Of a stretch of DNA of 64,000 nt, positions 23,738 through 33,022 are shown one piece after another (the first letter of the stretch is position 1; every line of letters begins with the position of its first letter). A program made the translations under genes and the position numbers. The notes under the pieces are model-generated. The model was not told where the DNA came from and did not search any database. It saw nothing but the letters and a program-made list of their open reading frames with translations. Source of the stretch: Collimonas arenae (lineage in GTDB: Bacteria > Pseudomonadota > Gammaproteobacteria > Burkholderiales > Burkholderiaceae_D); NCBI RefSeq assembly GCF_000786695.1, contig NZ_CP009962.1:5022001-5086000 (forward strand), in the 5' to 3' direction.

Positions 23738-25266
23738 CAGCTACCGCCCTTCATCGTGGCCCGCGCTGCGAGCGCCAGAGCGGTGTGATCGGCGTCTAAA
23801 AACGGCAATTTCTTTCCTTTGATTTCCTGATATGTTTCATGTCCTTTTCCTGCCAGCAGCACCACATCCGCCCTGGCGGCATGACGTACAGCCCACAAGA
23901 TCGCGGCAGCACGATCTTCCAAGGCCTGCGCGTCGTGCGGCGCCTTCATTCCCGCAAGGACCTGGCCGATGATGACGGCAGGCTCTTCGCTGCGCGGATT
24001 GTCGCTGGTGACGATGACGTGATCCGCCAGTTCCGCCACTGCCCCCATCTGCGGCCGCTTGCCGGGATCGCGATCGCCGCCGCAACCGAACACGCACCAC
24101 AGTTCGCCATTGCGTTGCTGCGCAACCTGTCGCAAGGTACTCAAGGTCTTTTCCAAGGCATCTGGCGTGTGGGCATAATCGATCACGATCAGCGGCGCGT
24201 CTTGGCCGCCGAATTGCTGCATTCGACCCGGTACGGCAACCAACAGTTCAATCGCATAGAGCGCGGTTTTCCATTCAATGCCATGCGCCAGCAACACACC
24301 CAGGATACCTAGTGCATTACTGACATTGAATTGGCCCACCAACTGAGTCTTGACCTGCCCTGAACCGAATGGCGATTCAACGTGAAAAACGGTGCCGCTG
24401 GCACTGGTGCGGATTGCCGAGGCACGCAGTACGGCCACGCCAGGCGGCGCATCCAATGCGTCGCAGGTATAGCCGATCAGGGGAATCGCCTGCTTCTTTT
24501 GCTGCAGATGGCTGATCAGGCGCAATCCCATGTCGTCATCAAGATTGATCACAGCTTGCTGCAAACCCGGCCAGTCGAACAACATGCGCTTGGCGGCTTC
24601 GTAATGTTGCTCATCGCCGTGATAATCCAGATGATCGCGGGTGAAATTGGTAAACAAGGCGATGTCGACATGCATGCCGTTCAAGCGTCCCTGCTCCAGG
24701 CCGATCGAAGACGCCTCGATGGCCAGCGCGGTGACGCCTTGTTTGCGCATGTCGCTCAAGGTATGTTGCAGCAGCAGCGCATCCGGCGTGGTGTTGCCGG
24801 TTTCCTCGAATTCGCCGCGCTCGCCTTGCGCAAAAATACCGGTCCCGAGCGTACCGATCACACCGGTGTCCTGCCCCAGGTGCGACAAAGCGTGTCCGAG
24901 CCACTGGCTGCAGGACGTCTTGCCGTTGGTGCCGGTGACGGCCACCACCAGCATATCCTTGTCGGCTTGCTGATAATACGCGCCGGCAATCTGGCCTGAC
25001 AGGTGCTTGAGTCCGCTGACCGCCAGATGTGCTGTAGTCCATGCGGCGTCCCAGCTGAATTTCTCGCTCTCGTACAGCACTGCGGAAGCGCCATTTTTCA
25101 GCGCTTGTGCAATATAGGCACGGCCATCTGCGGCATCGCCTGGGTAGGCGAAAAATACGTCGCCAGCCTTGACTTTGCGCGAATCCGACACCAGCTCTGC
25201 GCCGGCCGGCGCAACGCCGCTCAACCATTGCTGGATGTCTTGTAATTGCTTTCCCTTGGAGGTCAT
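23737..25266 (-). CDS. murE: MurE, UDP-MurNAc-dipeptide--meso-diaminopimelate ligase
   Basis: Adds the third stem residue. 509 residues. P-loop GTNGKTSCSQWLG, carbamylated-lysine region, and near residue 420 the motif DNPRSEEP. DNPR is the meso-diaminopimelate-selecting version, so the peptidoglycan is expected to be the common Gram-negative DAP type. Its ATG overlaps the ftsI stop as TAATG. Confidence 0.98.
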   Translation of the reverse strand: MTSKGKQLQDIQQWLSGVAPAGAELVSDSRKVKAGDVFFAYPGDAADGRAYIAQALKNGASAVLYESEKFSWDAAWTTAHLAVSGLKHLSGQIAGAYYQQADKDMLVVAVTGTNGKTSCSQWLGHALSHLGQDTGVIGTLGTGIFAQGERGEFEETGNTTPDALLLQHTLSDMRKQGVTALAIEASSIGLEQGRLNGMHVDIALFTNFTRDHLDYHGDEQHYEAAKRMLFDWPGLQQAVINLDDDMGLRLISHLQQKKQAIPLIGYTCDALDAPPGVAVLRASAIRTSASGTVFHVESPFGSGQVKTQLVGQFNVSNALGILGVLLAHGIEWKTALYAIELLVAVPGRMQQFGGQDAPLIVIDYAHTPDALEKTLSTLRQVAQQRNGELWCVFGCGGDRDPGKRPQMGAVAELADHVIVTSDNPRSEEPAVIIGQVLAGMKAPHDAQALEDRAAAILWAVRHAARADVVLLAGKGHETYQEIKGKKLPFLDADHTALALAARATMKGGS

Positions 25267-27047
25267 TACAAACCCTCCTGCGGACCATCGGTCGGGATAA
25301 TGATGTCCGTCACGCTGGAATCCGGCGGCACGTTCAGGGCCCGCAAGGCATTCGCGGCGACTGTCGCAAATACCGGCGCCGCCACATCGCCACCAAAGTG
25401 CGAACCGACCGTCGGCTCATCCACCATCACGGCAATGATCAGGCGCGGATCGGAGGCTGGTGCAAAACCGACAAAGTCGGCGATATATTTTTTGACGTAC
25501 TTGCCGCCTTCAATCTTGTAAGCCGTACCGGTTTTGCCACCGACTCGATAACCAGGCACCTGTGCTTTCGGCGCTGTGCCGCCAGGAGCAGTGACTCTTT
25601 CCAGCATGGCGCGCATAGTGAGCGCGGTCTTTTCAGAGACCACACGCTGGCCGACCGGCGGTTCGGTAACCTTCTGGAACGAAAGCGGAATCAGATCGCC
25701 GTTGCGAGCGAAGATCGTATAGGCATGCGCCATCTGGATCAGCGATACCGATATCCCGTGACCGTAGCTCATGGTCGCCTGCTCAATCGGCCGCCAGGAC
25801 TTGAAAGGTCGTACGCGGCCGGCGACGGCGCCGGGGAAACCGAACTTCGGTTGCTGGCCGAGACCGACGGTAGTGAACATTTCCCACATTTCTTCAGCCG
25901 GCATCTTCAGCGCGATCTGCGCAGTACCAAGATTCGACGATTTCTGGATAATCTGCGCCACGCTCATGGTCAGCAAGCCATGCGGATGCGAATCGCCGAT
26001 AGTAGCGGTGCCGATGGTCATCTTGTCCGGCACCTGGAACGTGGTGGTGGCTTGCACCCGGTTAGTATCCAGCGCCAGGGCAATCGTGAACGGTTTCAGG
26101 GTCGAGCCTGGCTCGAAGGTATCCGTCATCACGCGGTTGCGCAATTGCGCACCGGTCAGGACTGAGCGGTCGTTAGGGTTGTAGCTCGGCAGGTTGGCCA
26201 GCGCTAGCACTTCGCCGCTCTTGGCGTCGACCACCACAATACCGCCGGCCTTGGCCTTGAATTTCTCGACCGCTTCCTTGAGCTGAGTGAAGGCGATGTA
26301 CTGGATCTTGCTATCGATCGACAACACCAGGTCCTTGCCATCATGCGGCTCTTTGACCGCCTCGATATCTTCGACGATGCGGCCCAGCCGGTCCTTGATC
26401 ACGCGCCGGCTGCCGGTGGCGCCTGCCAGGTTTTTTTGCTGCGACAGCTCCATGCCGTCCTGGCCGGCGTCTTCCACATTGGTAAAACCGACTACGTGCG
26501 CCATCACTTCACCCTCAGGGTAAAAGCGCTTGTATTCCTTGCGGGTTTCAATGCCCTCGATGCCGAGCTTGATGATCTTGTCGGACACGTCTTGCTCGAC
26601 TTGCCGCTTGAGATAGACAAAATTACGGTCGGAATCAAGTTTCTTACTTAGCTCGGCGTCGCTCATTTCGAGCAATTTCGCCAGCGCCTGCAATTTTTCT
26701 TTCGGGGCGTCCTTGACGTCGTCAGGAATCGCCCAGATTGCCTTGACCGGCACCGACGAAGCCAGCACCTGGCCGTTGCGATCGGTAATCTTGCCACGTG
26801 TGGCCGGCAGTTCCAGCGTCCGCGCATAGCGAGAGGCGCCCTGTTTTTGCAGGAAATCGGTGGAAATGCCTTGCAACCACAGCGCTCGCACGATCAACGC
26901 CAGGAAAGCTGCAAACATAGCGAACAGCACAACCCGCGAACGCCATACCGGCAACTTGACCTTGAGCACCGGGCTGGCCGAAAACGGCACGCCTTTGCCG
27001 GCCGCAACGCGGCCGGTGTGGGAGCTGCGCGGCGGATTGCGCGTCAT
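25266..27047 (-). CDS. ftsI: FtsI (PBP3), septal peptidoglycan transpeptidase
   Basis: Class B penicillin-binding protein, bitopic, acting in the periplasm with FtsW. 593 residues: cytoplasmic tail, membrane helix (about 38-60), pedestal domain (about 75-240) and transpeptidase. The active-site Ser315 is in FEPGSTLKPF (SxxK), SSN follows in QKSSNLGTAQ, and KTGT in GGKTGTAYK. Overlaps ftsL by 4 bases. Confidence 0.99.
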   Translation of the reverse strand: MTRNPPRSSHTGRVAAGKGVPFSASPVLKVKLPVWRSRVVLFAMFAAFLALIVRALWLQGISTDFLQKQGASRYARTLELPATRGKITDRNGQVLASSVPVKAIWAIPDDVKDAPKEKLQALAKLLEMSDAELSKKLDSDRNFVYLKRQVEQDVSDKIIKLGIEGIETRKEYKRFYPEGEVMAHVVGFTNVEDAGQDGMELSQQKNLAGATGSRRVIKDRLGRIVEDIEAVKEPHDGKDLVLSIDSKIQYIAFTQLKEAVEKFKAKAGGIVVVDAKSGEVLALANLPSYNPNDRSVLTGAQLRNRVMTDTFEPGSTLKPFTIALALDTNRVQATTTFQVPDKMTIGTATIGDSHPHGLLTMSVAQIIQKSSNLGTAQIALKMPAEEMWEMFTTVGLGQQPKFGFPGAVAGRVRPFKSWRPIEQATMSYGHGISVSLIQMAHAYTIFARNGDLIPLSFQKVTEPPVGQRVVSEKTALTMRAMLERVTAPGGTAPKAQVPGYRVGGKTGTAYKIEGGKYVKKYIADFVGFAPASDPRLIIAVMVDEPTVGSHFGGDVAAPVFATVAANALRALNVPPDSSVTDIIIPTDGPQEGL

Positions 27048-27316
27048 TTGTCCCCCAGCGTCAGGTATTGGGTACGGGCCGCCGTCAGCGGCACCATGTT
27101 GAGGTCGTGCGTGGCGCTAGCCTCAATGCGTGAATTCTTGCCCAGCGTCGACTGGTCGAGCTGCAATTGCGCCCACTCGATATCGAGCTGGCGCGACTGG
27201 CTTGCCACCCGTTCCAGCTCTATGAACAACTGGCGCGCCTGGTATTGGGCATTGACCAGCGCCAGCGCGCACAGCACCAGCGCCATGGCCAGGACAAAAT
27301 TGATGCGGCCGGTCAT
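27044..27316 (-). CDS. ftsL: FtsL, divisome membrane protein
   Basis: 90 residues: short cytoplasmic N-terminus, membrane helix (about 5-23, [17 protein letters not shown]) and a periplasmic heptad-like coil that pairs with FtsB and binds FtsQ. Sequence conservation in this family is low, so position between rsmH and ftsI (4-base overlaps on both sides) is the main evidence along with topology. Confidence 0.93.
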   Translation of the reverse strand: MTGRINFVLAMALVLCALALVNAQYQARQLFIELERVASQSRQLDIEWAQLQLDQSTLGKNSRIEASATHDLNMVPLTAARTQYLTLGDK

Positions 27317-28290
27317 GCTTGCCCCCCGGCTTGCGGTCCGCTGGCGCCCAGACGTTCACCGACCCGCATGATCGCGGAACGGGCACGGGGGTTGTCAGCG
27401 ACTTCAGCATCGGACGGCTTGACCCGTGAGATCAGTTTCAATTCCGGTTGCGGCAAATCAACCGCACGAATCGGCAGGCGACGGTCGGGCTGCGGCAGCT
27501 TGGCCTTGGAGGCCAGGAACTGCTTGACGATACGGTCTTCCAGCGAATGAAAGCTGATCACGACTAATCTCCCTTGCTGGCCCAACTGCCGAAATGCCTG
27601 GTCCAGTACTATCTCGAGTTCTTCAAGCTCTTGATTGATGAAAATCCGTATAGCCTGAAAGGTACGAGTGGCCGGGTCTTTGCCTTTCTCGCGGGTCTTG
27701 ACGGCGTTTGCCACGATCTTGGCAAGCTGTCGTGTGCCAGTAATGGGCTCGATTGTCCGGCCAGCAACAATCGCCTTTGCAATCTGAACAGCAAACCGTT
27801 CTTCCCCATAATCACGTACCACCTTTCCGATTGTTTGTTCATCCGCGCTGGCCAGCCACTCTGCAGCTGATATGCCACGCGTCGTATCCATCCGCATGTC
27901 GAGCGGACCGTCAGCACGAAAACTGAAACCCCGGCTGGCATCGTCGACTTGCGGCGATGAGATGCCAAGGTCCAGCAACACCCCATCGACTTGCTTTATT
28001 CCTCTTTCCTGCAAGGCCTGCGCCATCGTCGCAAAACTGTCATGCACAATCTCGAAACGTGGATCAGCGATCGTGCTTGCCGTGGCGATGGCTTGCGGGT
28101 CCTTGTCAAAGGCGATCAAACGACCACGCTCGCTCAGGCTTTCCAAAATCTTGCGGCTATGGCCGCCGCGGCCGAAAGTACCGTCGACGTAGATACCGTC
28201 GGCGCGTGCGCCCTCGATCACCAGCGCACTGACAGCCTCATCCAATAACACGGTGCGGTGCTGGAACTCGGGCACCACTGGTTCACTCAT
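27313..28290 (-). CDS. rsmH: RsmH (MraW), 16S rRNA C1402 N4-methyltransferase
   Basis: SAM-dependent methyltransferase modifying m4Cm1402 of 16S rRNA. 325 residues. [13 protein letters not shown], the SAM loop [36 protein letters not shown] and the C-terminal [15 protein letters not shown] are all family signatures. Second gene of the dcw cluster, 10 bases after mraZ. Confidence 0.99.
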   Translation of the reverse strand: MSEPVVPEFQHRTVLLDEAVSALVIEGARADGIYVDGTFGRGGHSRKILESLSERGRLIAFDKDPQAIATASTIADPRFEIVHDSFATMAQALQERGIKQVDGVLLDLGISSPQVDDASRGFSFRADGPLDMRMDTTRGISAAEWLASADEQTIGKVVRDYGEERFAVQIAKAIVAGRTIEPITGTRQLAKIVANAVKTREKGKDPATRTFQAIRIFINQELEELEIVLDQAFRQLGQQGRLVVISFHSLEDRIVKQFLASKAKLPQPDRRLPIRAVDLPQPELKLISRVKPSDAEVADNPRARSAIMRVGERLGASGPQAGGQA

Positions 28291-28300
28291 GGCGGGCCTG

Positions 28301-28729
28301 TCAGAACGAAAAATTATTTAACACATCGGGCATGCCAGTCGCAACGGCCTGCGACTCGCTCTCAGCCAGTTTGGCCGCGTCCCAAATCTCGAAATGGCTT
28401 CCCATGCCCAGCAACATGACGTCGCGCGTCAGACCGACGGCTGCGCGCAGTTCCGGCGCAACCAGGATCCGGCCGGCGGAGTCGAGTTCGACATCCGAGG
28501 CGTTGCCAAGGAAAATCCGCTGCCAGGCGCGCGCCGACATCGGCCACGCGGCGATTTGCTCGCGGTGGCTTTCCCAGACCGGGCGCGGGAACAGCAACAG
28601 GCAACCGTGCGGGTGCTTGGTAAGCGTCAGCCGCCCCTCGCACTGGACCGTCAGCGCGTCACGATGCTTGGATGGCACAGCCATCCGTCCTTTTGCATCG
28701 AGATTTAATGCTGACGCCCCCTGAAACAC
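28301..28729 (-). CDS. mraZ: MraZ, dcw cluster transcriptional regulator
   Basis: Two AbrB-like swapped-hairpin domains; 142 residues. The first begins [22 protein letters not shown], the second [19 protein letters not shown]. MraZ oligomers bind repeated GTGGG-type boxes upstream of their own gene and repress dcw transcription; such repeats are seen here just upstream. The start codon is GTG at 28729 (GTG TTT CAG), preceded by CAGGAG; a nearby ATG is out of frame. Confidence 0.97.
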   Translation of the reverse strand: MFQGASALNLDAKGRMAVPSKHRDALTVQCEGRLTLTKHPHGCLLLFPRPVWESHREQIAAWPMSARAWQRIFLGNASDVELDSAGRILVAPELRAAVGLTRDVMLLGMGSHFEIWDAAKLAESESQAVATGMPDVLNNFSF

Positions 28730-28795
28730 CGCATACGCTCCTGTTAATTTGCTAAATTCTGGAAAAAATTTCTTTCCAAGTCAGTAAAAATGCCC

Positions 28796-28855
28796 CACAA
28801 AAAAACACTTTTCCACACTTTCACCCACTTTAGAGGATGCACTATTCTAGGTCAA
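28796..28855 (-). promoter_or_regulatory. dcw cluster promoter with overlapping MraZ-box repeats
   Basis: On the minus strand TTGACC (28850-28855) and TAAAGT (28827-28832) are spaced 17 bases, a good sigma70 promoter. GTG-containing boxes recur every 10 bases: (A)GTG copies have their CAC complement at 28796, 28806, 28816 and 28826, the outermost reading GTGGG. The last box overlaps the -10 element. Phased GTGGG-type boxes are the known target of MraZ, so MraZ autorepression fits. Confidence 0.7.
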
Positions 28856-28860
28856 GCCAT

Positions 28861-29213
28861 TTAGCAGCGAGCAATTGGAAAATATGCGAGTAAAGTCAAT
28901 GACTTAGCGCCACTATTTAAAGATTCCCAAAGAATGCATTACATTGAATTACTAAATAAATGAAGGACTTAGCGAAAGTTGTAAATGTCAGCTCTGAGAT
29001 ATACACATGTGTTTGCAGCAAACATGCCGAAACAAAGGTTCACAATTGGACAGAGTGTTGGACATCCAAAATGGTACAAATCGCAGATAAAGAAGGGAGT
29101 AGGCAGCTTGATAGTGCGGAATGGATAGCTTGGATGATGCGATATAAAAATATTTCACGACGACAATAAAACAACTACAACCATTTGATCCGGCTCTTCG
29201 CGGCGGCGGCGAC
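28861..29213. other. AT-rich intergenic spacer between mraZ promoter and ruvC
   Basis: About 350 bases that are clearly richer in A/T than the flanking genes. One plus-strand frame of 69 codons (28960-29169) is open but has no ribosome binding site, no recognisable domain and no neighbour relation, so no gene is called. No terminator for ruvC was recognised within it. Confidence 0.5.
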
Positions 29214-29756
29214 CTAGCCAACCAATCGTCCCCCTCGTACACGCAAACCTTTCTTGGCCAGCCCCGGCGCCAGTGCGCTCAGATGTGCCAAGGCATCACC
29301 GCTGTGCGCATGGCAGATAGCCACGGCGAGTGCATCGGCGGCATCGGTACCCGGCAAGCCGGGCAATTGCAACAGCCGCTGCACCATATCCTGGACTTGC
29401 TGTTTTTGCGCCTTGCCATGACCGGCGACTGCTTGCTTGATTTGCAAAGCGGTATATTCAGCAACCGGCAAGTCTGCACTCACTAACGCACAAATGGCCG
29501 CACCACGGGCTTGCCCGAGCAATAGTGTCGATTGTGGATTAACGTTGACGAAGACTTTCTCGATCGCCGAACAATCCGGCGTGTAGGTGCGGATGACCTC
29601 GGAAACACTGGCCAATATCACCTTCAGCCGTTGCGGCAAGTCGGCATCCGGCGTCTTGATGGTACCCGAGGCGACATAGCTGAGCTTGCTGCCCTGTTTG
29701 TCGATGATACCGAAGCCGGTGGTCCGCAGACCTGGGTCGATGCCTAGGATTTTCAT
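29214..29756 (-). CDS. ruvC: RuvC, Holliday junction endonuclease
   Basis: Resolves Holliday junctions by paired cuts. 180 residues, RNase H fold. The four acidic catalytic residues are present: Asp7 ([12 protein letters not shown]), Glu66 (AIEKVF), Asp138 and Asp141 ([13 protein letters not shown]). It lies 64 bases after purH in the same direction. The next gene downstream is mraZ, so ruvA and ruvB are not adjacent. Confidence 0.98.
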   Translation of the reverse strand: MKILGIDPGLRTTGFGIIDKQGSKLSYVASGTIKTPDADLPQRLKVILASVSEVIRTYTPDCSAIEKVFVNVNPQSTLLLGQARGAAICALVSADLPVAEYTALQIKQAVAGHGKAQKQQVQDMVQRLLQLPGLPGTDAADALAVAICHAHSGDALAHLSALAPGLAKKGLRVRGGRLVG

Positions 29757-29820
29757 ATTCTGGAGCGCTTCGCCGTTGCCTGCACCAGCGAAGCACTGCT
29801 CAACAACTTAGTGACAAAAA

Positions 29821-31386
29821 TTAATGACGGAAATGACGGGTGCCGGTTAGCAACATGACGACGCCATGCTCATCCGCTGCATCGATCACTTCCTGGTCAC
29901 GCATCGAACCGCCCGGCTGCACTACGCAGGTTGCGCCGGCATCGACAACGACATCCAGGCCGTCACGGAACGGGAAGAAGGCATCAGACGCCACAGCCGA
30001 ACCAACCAGCGACAAGCCGGCGTTTTGCGCCTTGATCGACGCGATGCGGGCGGAATCGACACGGCTCATCTGGCCGGCGCCGACACCCAGCGTCATGCCG
30101 TTACCACAGAACACGATCGCATTCGATTTGACGAACTTGGCGACGCGCCAGGCAAACATCAGGTCCTGCAATTGCTGCTGGGTCGGCTGCTTCTTGCTGA
30201 CAACTTTCAATTCGCCCAGAGCGACATTGCGTGCGTCCGGCGATTGCACCAGCAAACCACCGCCCACGCGCTTGAAATCATGCAAATTGATCGCATGTGC
30301 CAACGGGATTTCCAGCAGGCGGACATTCTGTTTGGCAGCGAAAATCTGCTTGGCTTGCTCAGTGAACGATGGTGCGATGATCACTTCAACGAATTGCTTG
30401 GCGACCGCTTCGGCGGCATTGCCGTCGAGTTCCTGGTTGAAGGCGATGATGCCGCCAAAAGCCGAGGTCGGATCGGTTTGCAGCGCCTTGCTATAGGCTT
30501 CCAGCGGATTCGCGCCGATGGCGACACCGCAAGGATTGGCATGCTTGATGATGACGCAGGCGGTGTCGCTGAAGGTCTTGACGCACTCCCACGCTGCATC
30601 GGCATCGGCGATGTTGTTGTACGACAATTCCTTGCCTTGCAATTGCTTGTAGTTGGCCAGCGCGCCTTCGACATGGCGGGTGTCGCGATAGAACGCCGCC
30701 GACTGGTGCGGGTTTTCGCCGTAGCGCATTTCCTGCACTTTTTCGAAATGCAGGTTCAGGGTTGCCGGATAGGCGCTGCGGGTGGCGTGTTGCTTGTCTT
30801 CGCCCAGCGAAGTGAAATAGTTGGTGATGGCGCCGTCGTATTGCGCGGTGTGGGCAAAGACCTTCTTCGCCAGCGCAAATTTGGTGCCGTAGCCGACCTC
30901 GCCCTGATTCGCCTTCAGTTCGCCCAGCACTGCCGCGTAATCGCTAGGATCGCACAGGACGATGACATCTTTATGGTTCTTGGCCGAGGAACGCAGCATG
31001 GCAGGGCCGCCGATGTCGATGTTCTCGATGGCGTCTTCCAGCGAACACTGCTCCTTGGCAATGGTCTGCTGGAACGGGTAGAGATTGACCACCACCATGT
31101 CGATCATCGGGATTTGGTGTTGCGTCAGCGCCGCCATGTGCTCAGGAAAGTCGCGGCGCGCCAGGATACCGCCATGGACTTTCGGATGCAGGGTCTTGAC
31201 GCGGCCATCCAGCATTTCCGGGAAACCGGTGTAATCCGCCACTTCCGTGACCTTGATGCCGTTATCGGCAAGCAGCTTGGCGGTGCCGCCGGTCGACAGA
31301 ATATTCACGCCAAGCGCCGACAACTCTTTTGCGAAATCGAGTATCCCGGTCTTGTCGGATACGGAAATGAGGGCTTGTTTGATCAT
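29821..31386 (-). CDS. purH: PurH, AICAR transformylase / IMP cyclohydrolase
   Basis: Last two steps of IMP synthesis in one chain. 521 residues: N-terminal MGS-like cyclohydrolase ([28 protein letters not shown]) and C-terminal formyltransferase ([38 protein letters not shown]). Between fis and ruvC, the usual order in betaproteobacteria. Cytoplasmic. Confidence 0.99.
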   Translation of the reverse strand: MIKQALISVSDKTGILDFAKELSALGVNILSTGGTAKLLADNGIKVTEVADYTGFPEMLDGRVKTLHPKVHGGILARRDFPEHMAALTQHQIPMIDMVVVNLYPFQQTIAKEQCSLEDAIENIDIGGPAMLRSSAKNHKDVIVLCDPSDYAAVLGELKANQGEVGYGTKFALAKKVFAHTAQYDGAITNYFTSLGEDKQHATRSAYPATLNLHFEKVQEMRYGENPHQSAAFYRDTRHVEGALANYKQLQGKELSYNNIADADAAWECVKTFSDTACVIIKHANPCGVAIGANPLEAYSKALQTDPTSAFGGIIAFNQELDGNAAEAVAKQFVEVIIAPSFTEQAKQIFAAKQNVRLLEIPLAHAINLHDFKRVGGGLLVQSPDARNVALGELKVVSKKQPTQQQLQDLMFAWRVAKFVKSNAIVFCGNGMTLGVGAGQMSRVDSARIASIKAQNAGLSLVGSAVASDAFFPFRDGLDVVVDAGATCVVQPGGSMRDQEVIDAADEHGVVMLLTGTRHFRH

Positions 31387-31604
31387 AGTGAAAACTCAGG
31401 AAGGTGATGAATGACGGGAAGGCGGACTTGGTGAATGGACTACAAATAACTGAATCAGGTGGGACTCGCAGTTCCCTGTGACGGGCATGACAGTCTGCGG
31501 TCGTATTTACTGGTCGTATTACTAAACAAGCTTTGCCACATTTTACTGCCTGGGCGTGACCGGCATGACCGACACACCCGGCAATGCAAAAGCGTAAATT
31601 TTTA

Positions 31605-31838
31605 TTACAACAGGCCGTGCTGCTGCAATTTCTTGCGCAGGGTATTGCGATTGATGCCCAACATTTCGGCGGCATGCGACTGGTTACCCTCGGCGCGCGC
31701 GATCACGGCTTCCAATACCGGCTTTTCAACCGTGGAAATCACCATGTCGTACACGTTCGACGGCGGCTGTTCACCCAAATCCTTGAAATATTTTTCAAGG
31801 CTTTGCTTTACCACGTCTTGGATACTTTCTTTACTCAT
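31605..31838 (-). CDS. fis: Fis family nucleoid-associated protein
   Basis: 77 residues with the C-terminal helix-turn-helix KPVLEAVIARAEGNQSHAAEMLGINRNTLRKKLQQHGLL, which is close to E. coli Fis. The N-terminal hairpin arm is shorter than in enterobacteria. Fis bends DNA and modulates rRNA promoters and recombination. It follows dusB by 68 bases, matching the dusB-fis operon of other proteobacteria. A gap of 218 bases before purH shows no obvious signal. Confidence 0.93.
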   Translation of the reverse strand: MSKESIQDVVKQSLEKYFKDLGEQPPSNVYDMVISTVEKPVLEAVIARAEGNQSHAAEMLGINRNTLRKKLQQHGLL

Positions 31839-31906
31839 TCTTTTTTACTATTCTTTTTCAAGATCCGGATTAAATCCCATCCAGTCCTGTTTCTTGTTGA
31901 TCTGAT

Positions 31907-32920
31907 TCAGGCCGCCATCTGCTCGGCCACCCCGTATTGTAACCGCTCCCCAAACGCAAACTGCGATTCGAAGAAGCTATTTACTGCTGCCAGTTGCTGG
32001 CCACAGTCTTCCAGCAGGTTCATACGCTGCCGGAATGCCTCGCCGCCCGGCAAATCCCTTACGTACCAGCCTATATGTTTGCGCGCGGTACGGACTCCCA
32101 GGTAATCCCCGTAAAACCCGTAGTGAGCGCGCAAATGTTCATCCATCAATTGTTGCACTTCAGCCACCAGCGGCGCCGGCAAATATTCACCGGTGCGCAG
32201 GTAATGATCGATCTCACGGAAAATCCATGGCCGCCCCTGCGCTGCACGGCCAACCATGATGGCATCGGCCTTGGTGTATTCAAGCACCTGGCGCGCCTTT
32301 TCCGGCGTCGCGATATCGCCGTTGGCGACGACCGGGATGCCCACTGCCGCTTTGACTGCGGCAATGGTCTGGTATTCAGCGTCGCCGCTATAGCCGTCAG
32401 CGCGGGTGCGTCCGTGCAAGGTCAGCATTGCGATGCCGTTGGCTTCCGCCAGCCTGGCTATATTCAAGGCATTCTTGTTGAGGCGATCCCAGCCGGTGCG
32501 AAACTTCAACGTCACAGGCACGTCCGCCGCCTTGACCACCGCTTCCAGAATCTTCGCCACCAATTGCTCGTCTTGCAACAAAGCCGAACCGCACCAGCTG
32601 TTGCATACCTTCTTGACCGGACATCCCATGTTGATATCGATGATCTGGGCACCGTGGTCGACGTTGTATTTTGCACATTCCGCCAGCATCAGCGGGTCGG
32701 CGCCGGCGATCTGCACCGCTCTTGGCTCCATCTCGCCGTCGTGATTGATACGGCGCGAAGTTTTCTCGGTCTGCCACAGACGCGGATTGGAAGCGGCCAT
32801 TTCCGACACGGCATAGCCGGCACCCAACTCTTTACAGAGCTGCCGGAATGGTCTGTCCGTGACACCTGCCATCGGTGCCACAAAAACATTGTTACGCAGG
32901 AAATAGGGGCCAATGTTCAT
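31907..32920 (-). CDS. dusB: DusB, tRNA-dihydrouridine synthase
   Basis: FMN- and NADPH-dependent reduction of uridine to dihydrouridine in tRNA. 337 residues, TIM barrel. N-terminal VFVAPMAGVTDRPFRQL, catalytic Cys100 in INMGCPVKKVC, LTLHGRTRADGYSG, and VVANGDIATPEKARQVL. Promoter-proximal gene of the dusB-fis pair. Confidence 0.97.
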   Translation of the reverse strand: MNIGPYFLRNNVFVAPMAGVTDRPFRQLCKELGAGYAVSEMAASNPRLWQTEKTSRRINHDGEMEPRAVQIAGADPLMLAECAKYNVDHGAQIIDINMGCPVKKVCNSWCGSALLQDEQLVAKILEAVVKAADVPVTLKFRTGWDRLNKNALNIARLAEANGIAMLTLHGRTRADGYSGDAEYQTIAAVKAAVGIPVVANGDIATPEKARQVLEYTKADAIMVGRAAQGRPWIFREIDHYLRTGEYLPAPLVAEVQQLMDEHLRAHYGFYGDYLGVRTARKHIGWYVRDLPGGEAFRQRMNLLEDCGQQLAAVNSFFESQFAFGERLQYGVAEQMAA

Positions 32921-33022
32921 GGAAAATTCAAGGCGCTATCGATAACTCGAGATGCGTTGCAGCGGGAAAGGCGTCATTTTATCGCGATTGCCGCCGCACG
33001 CGGGTTATTCTCGGTGCCGCAG

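Noticed and set aside
28960..29169. Open frame of 69 codons on the plus strand in the AT-rich spacer
   Set aside because: No ribosome binding site, no recognised domain, odd composition, and open frames arise easily in such short sequence.
29866..31407. Open frame of over 500 codons antisense to purH, and similar long antisense frames over secA (2008-3051) and dusB (31994-33577)
   Set aside because: They mirror the codon pattern of well-recognised genes on the other strand and their translations show no domain; typical shadows in GC-rich DNA.
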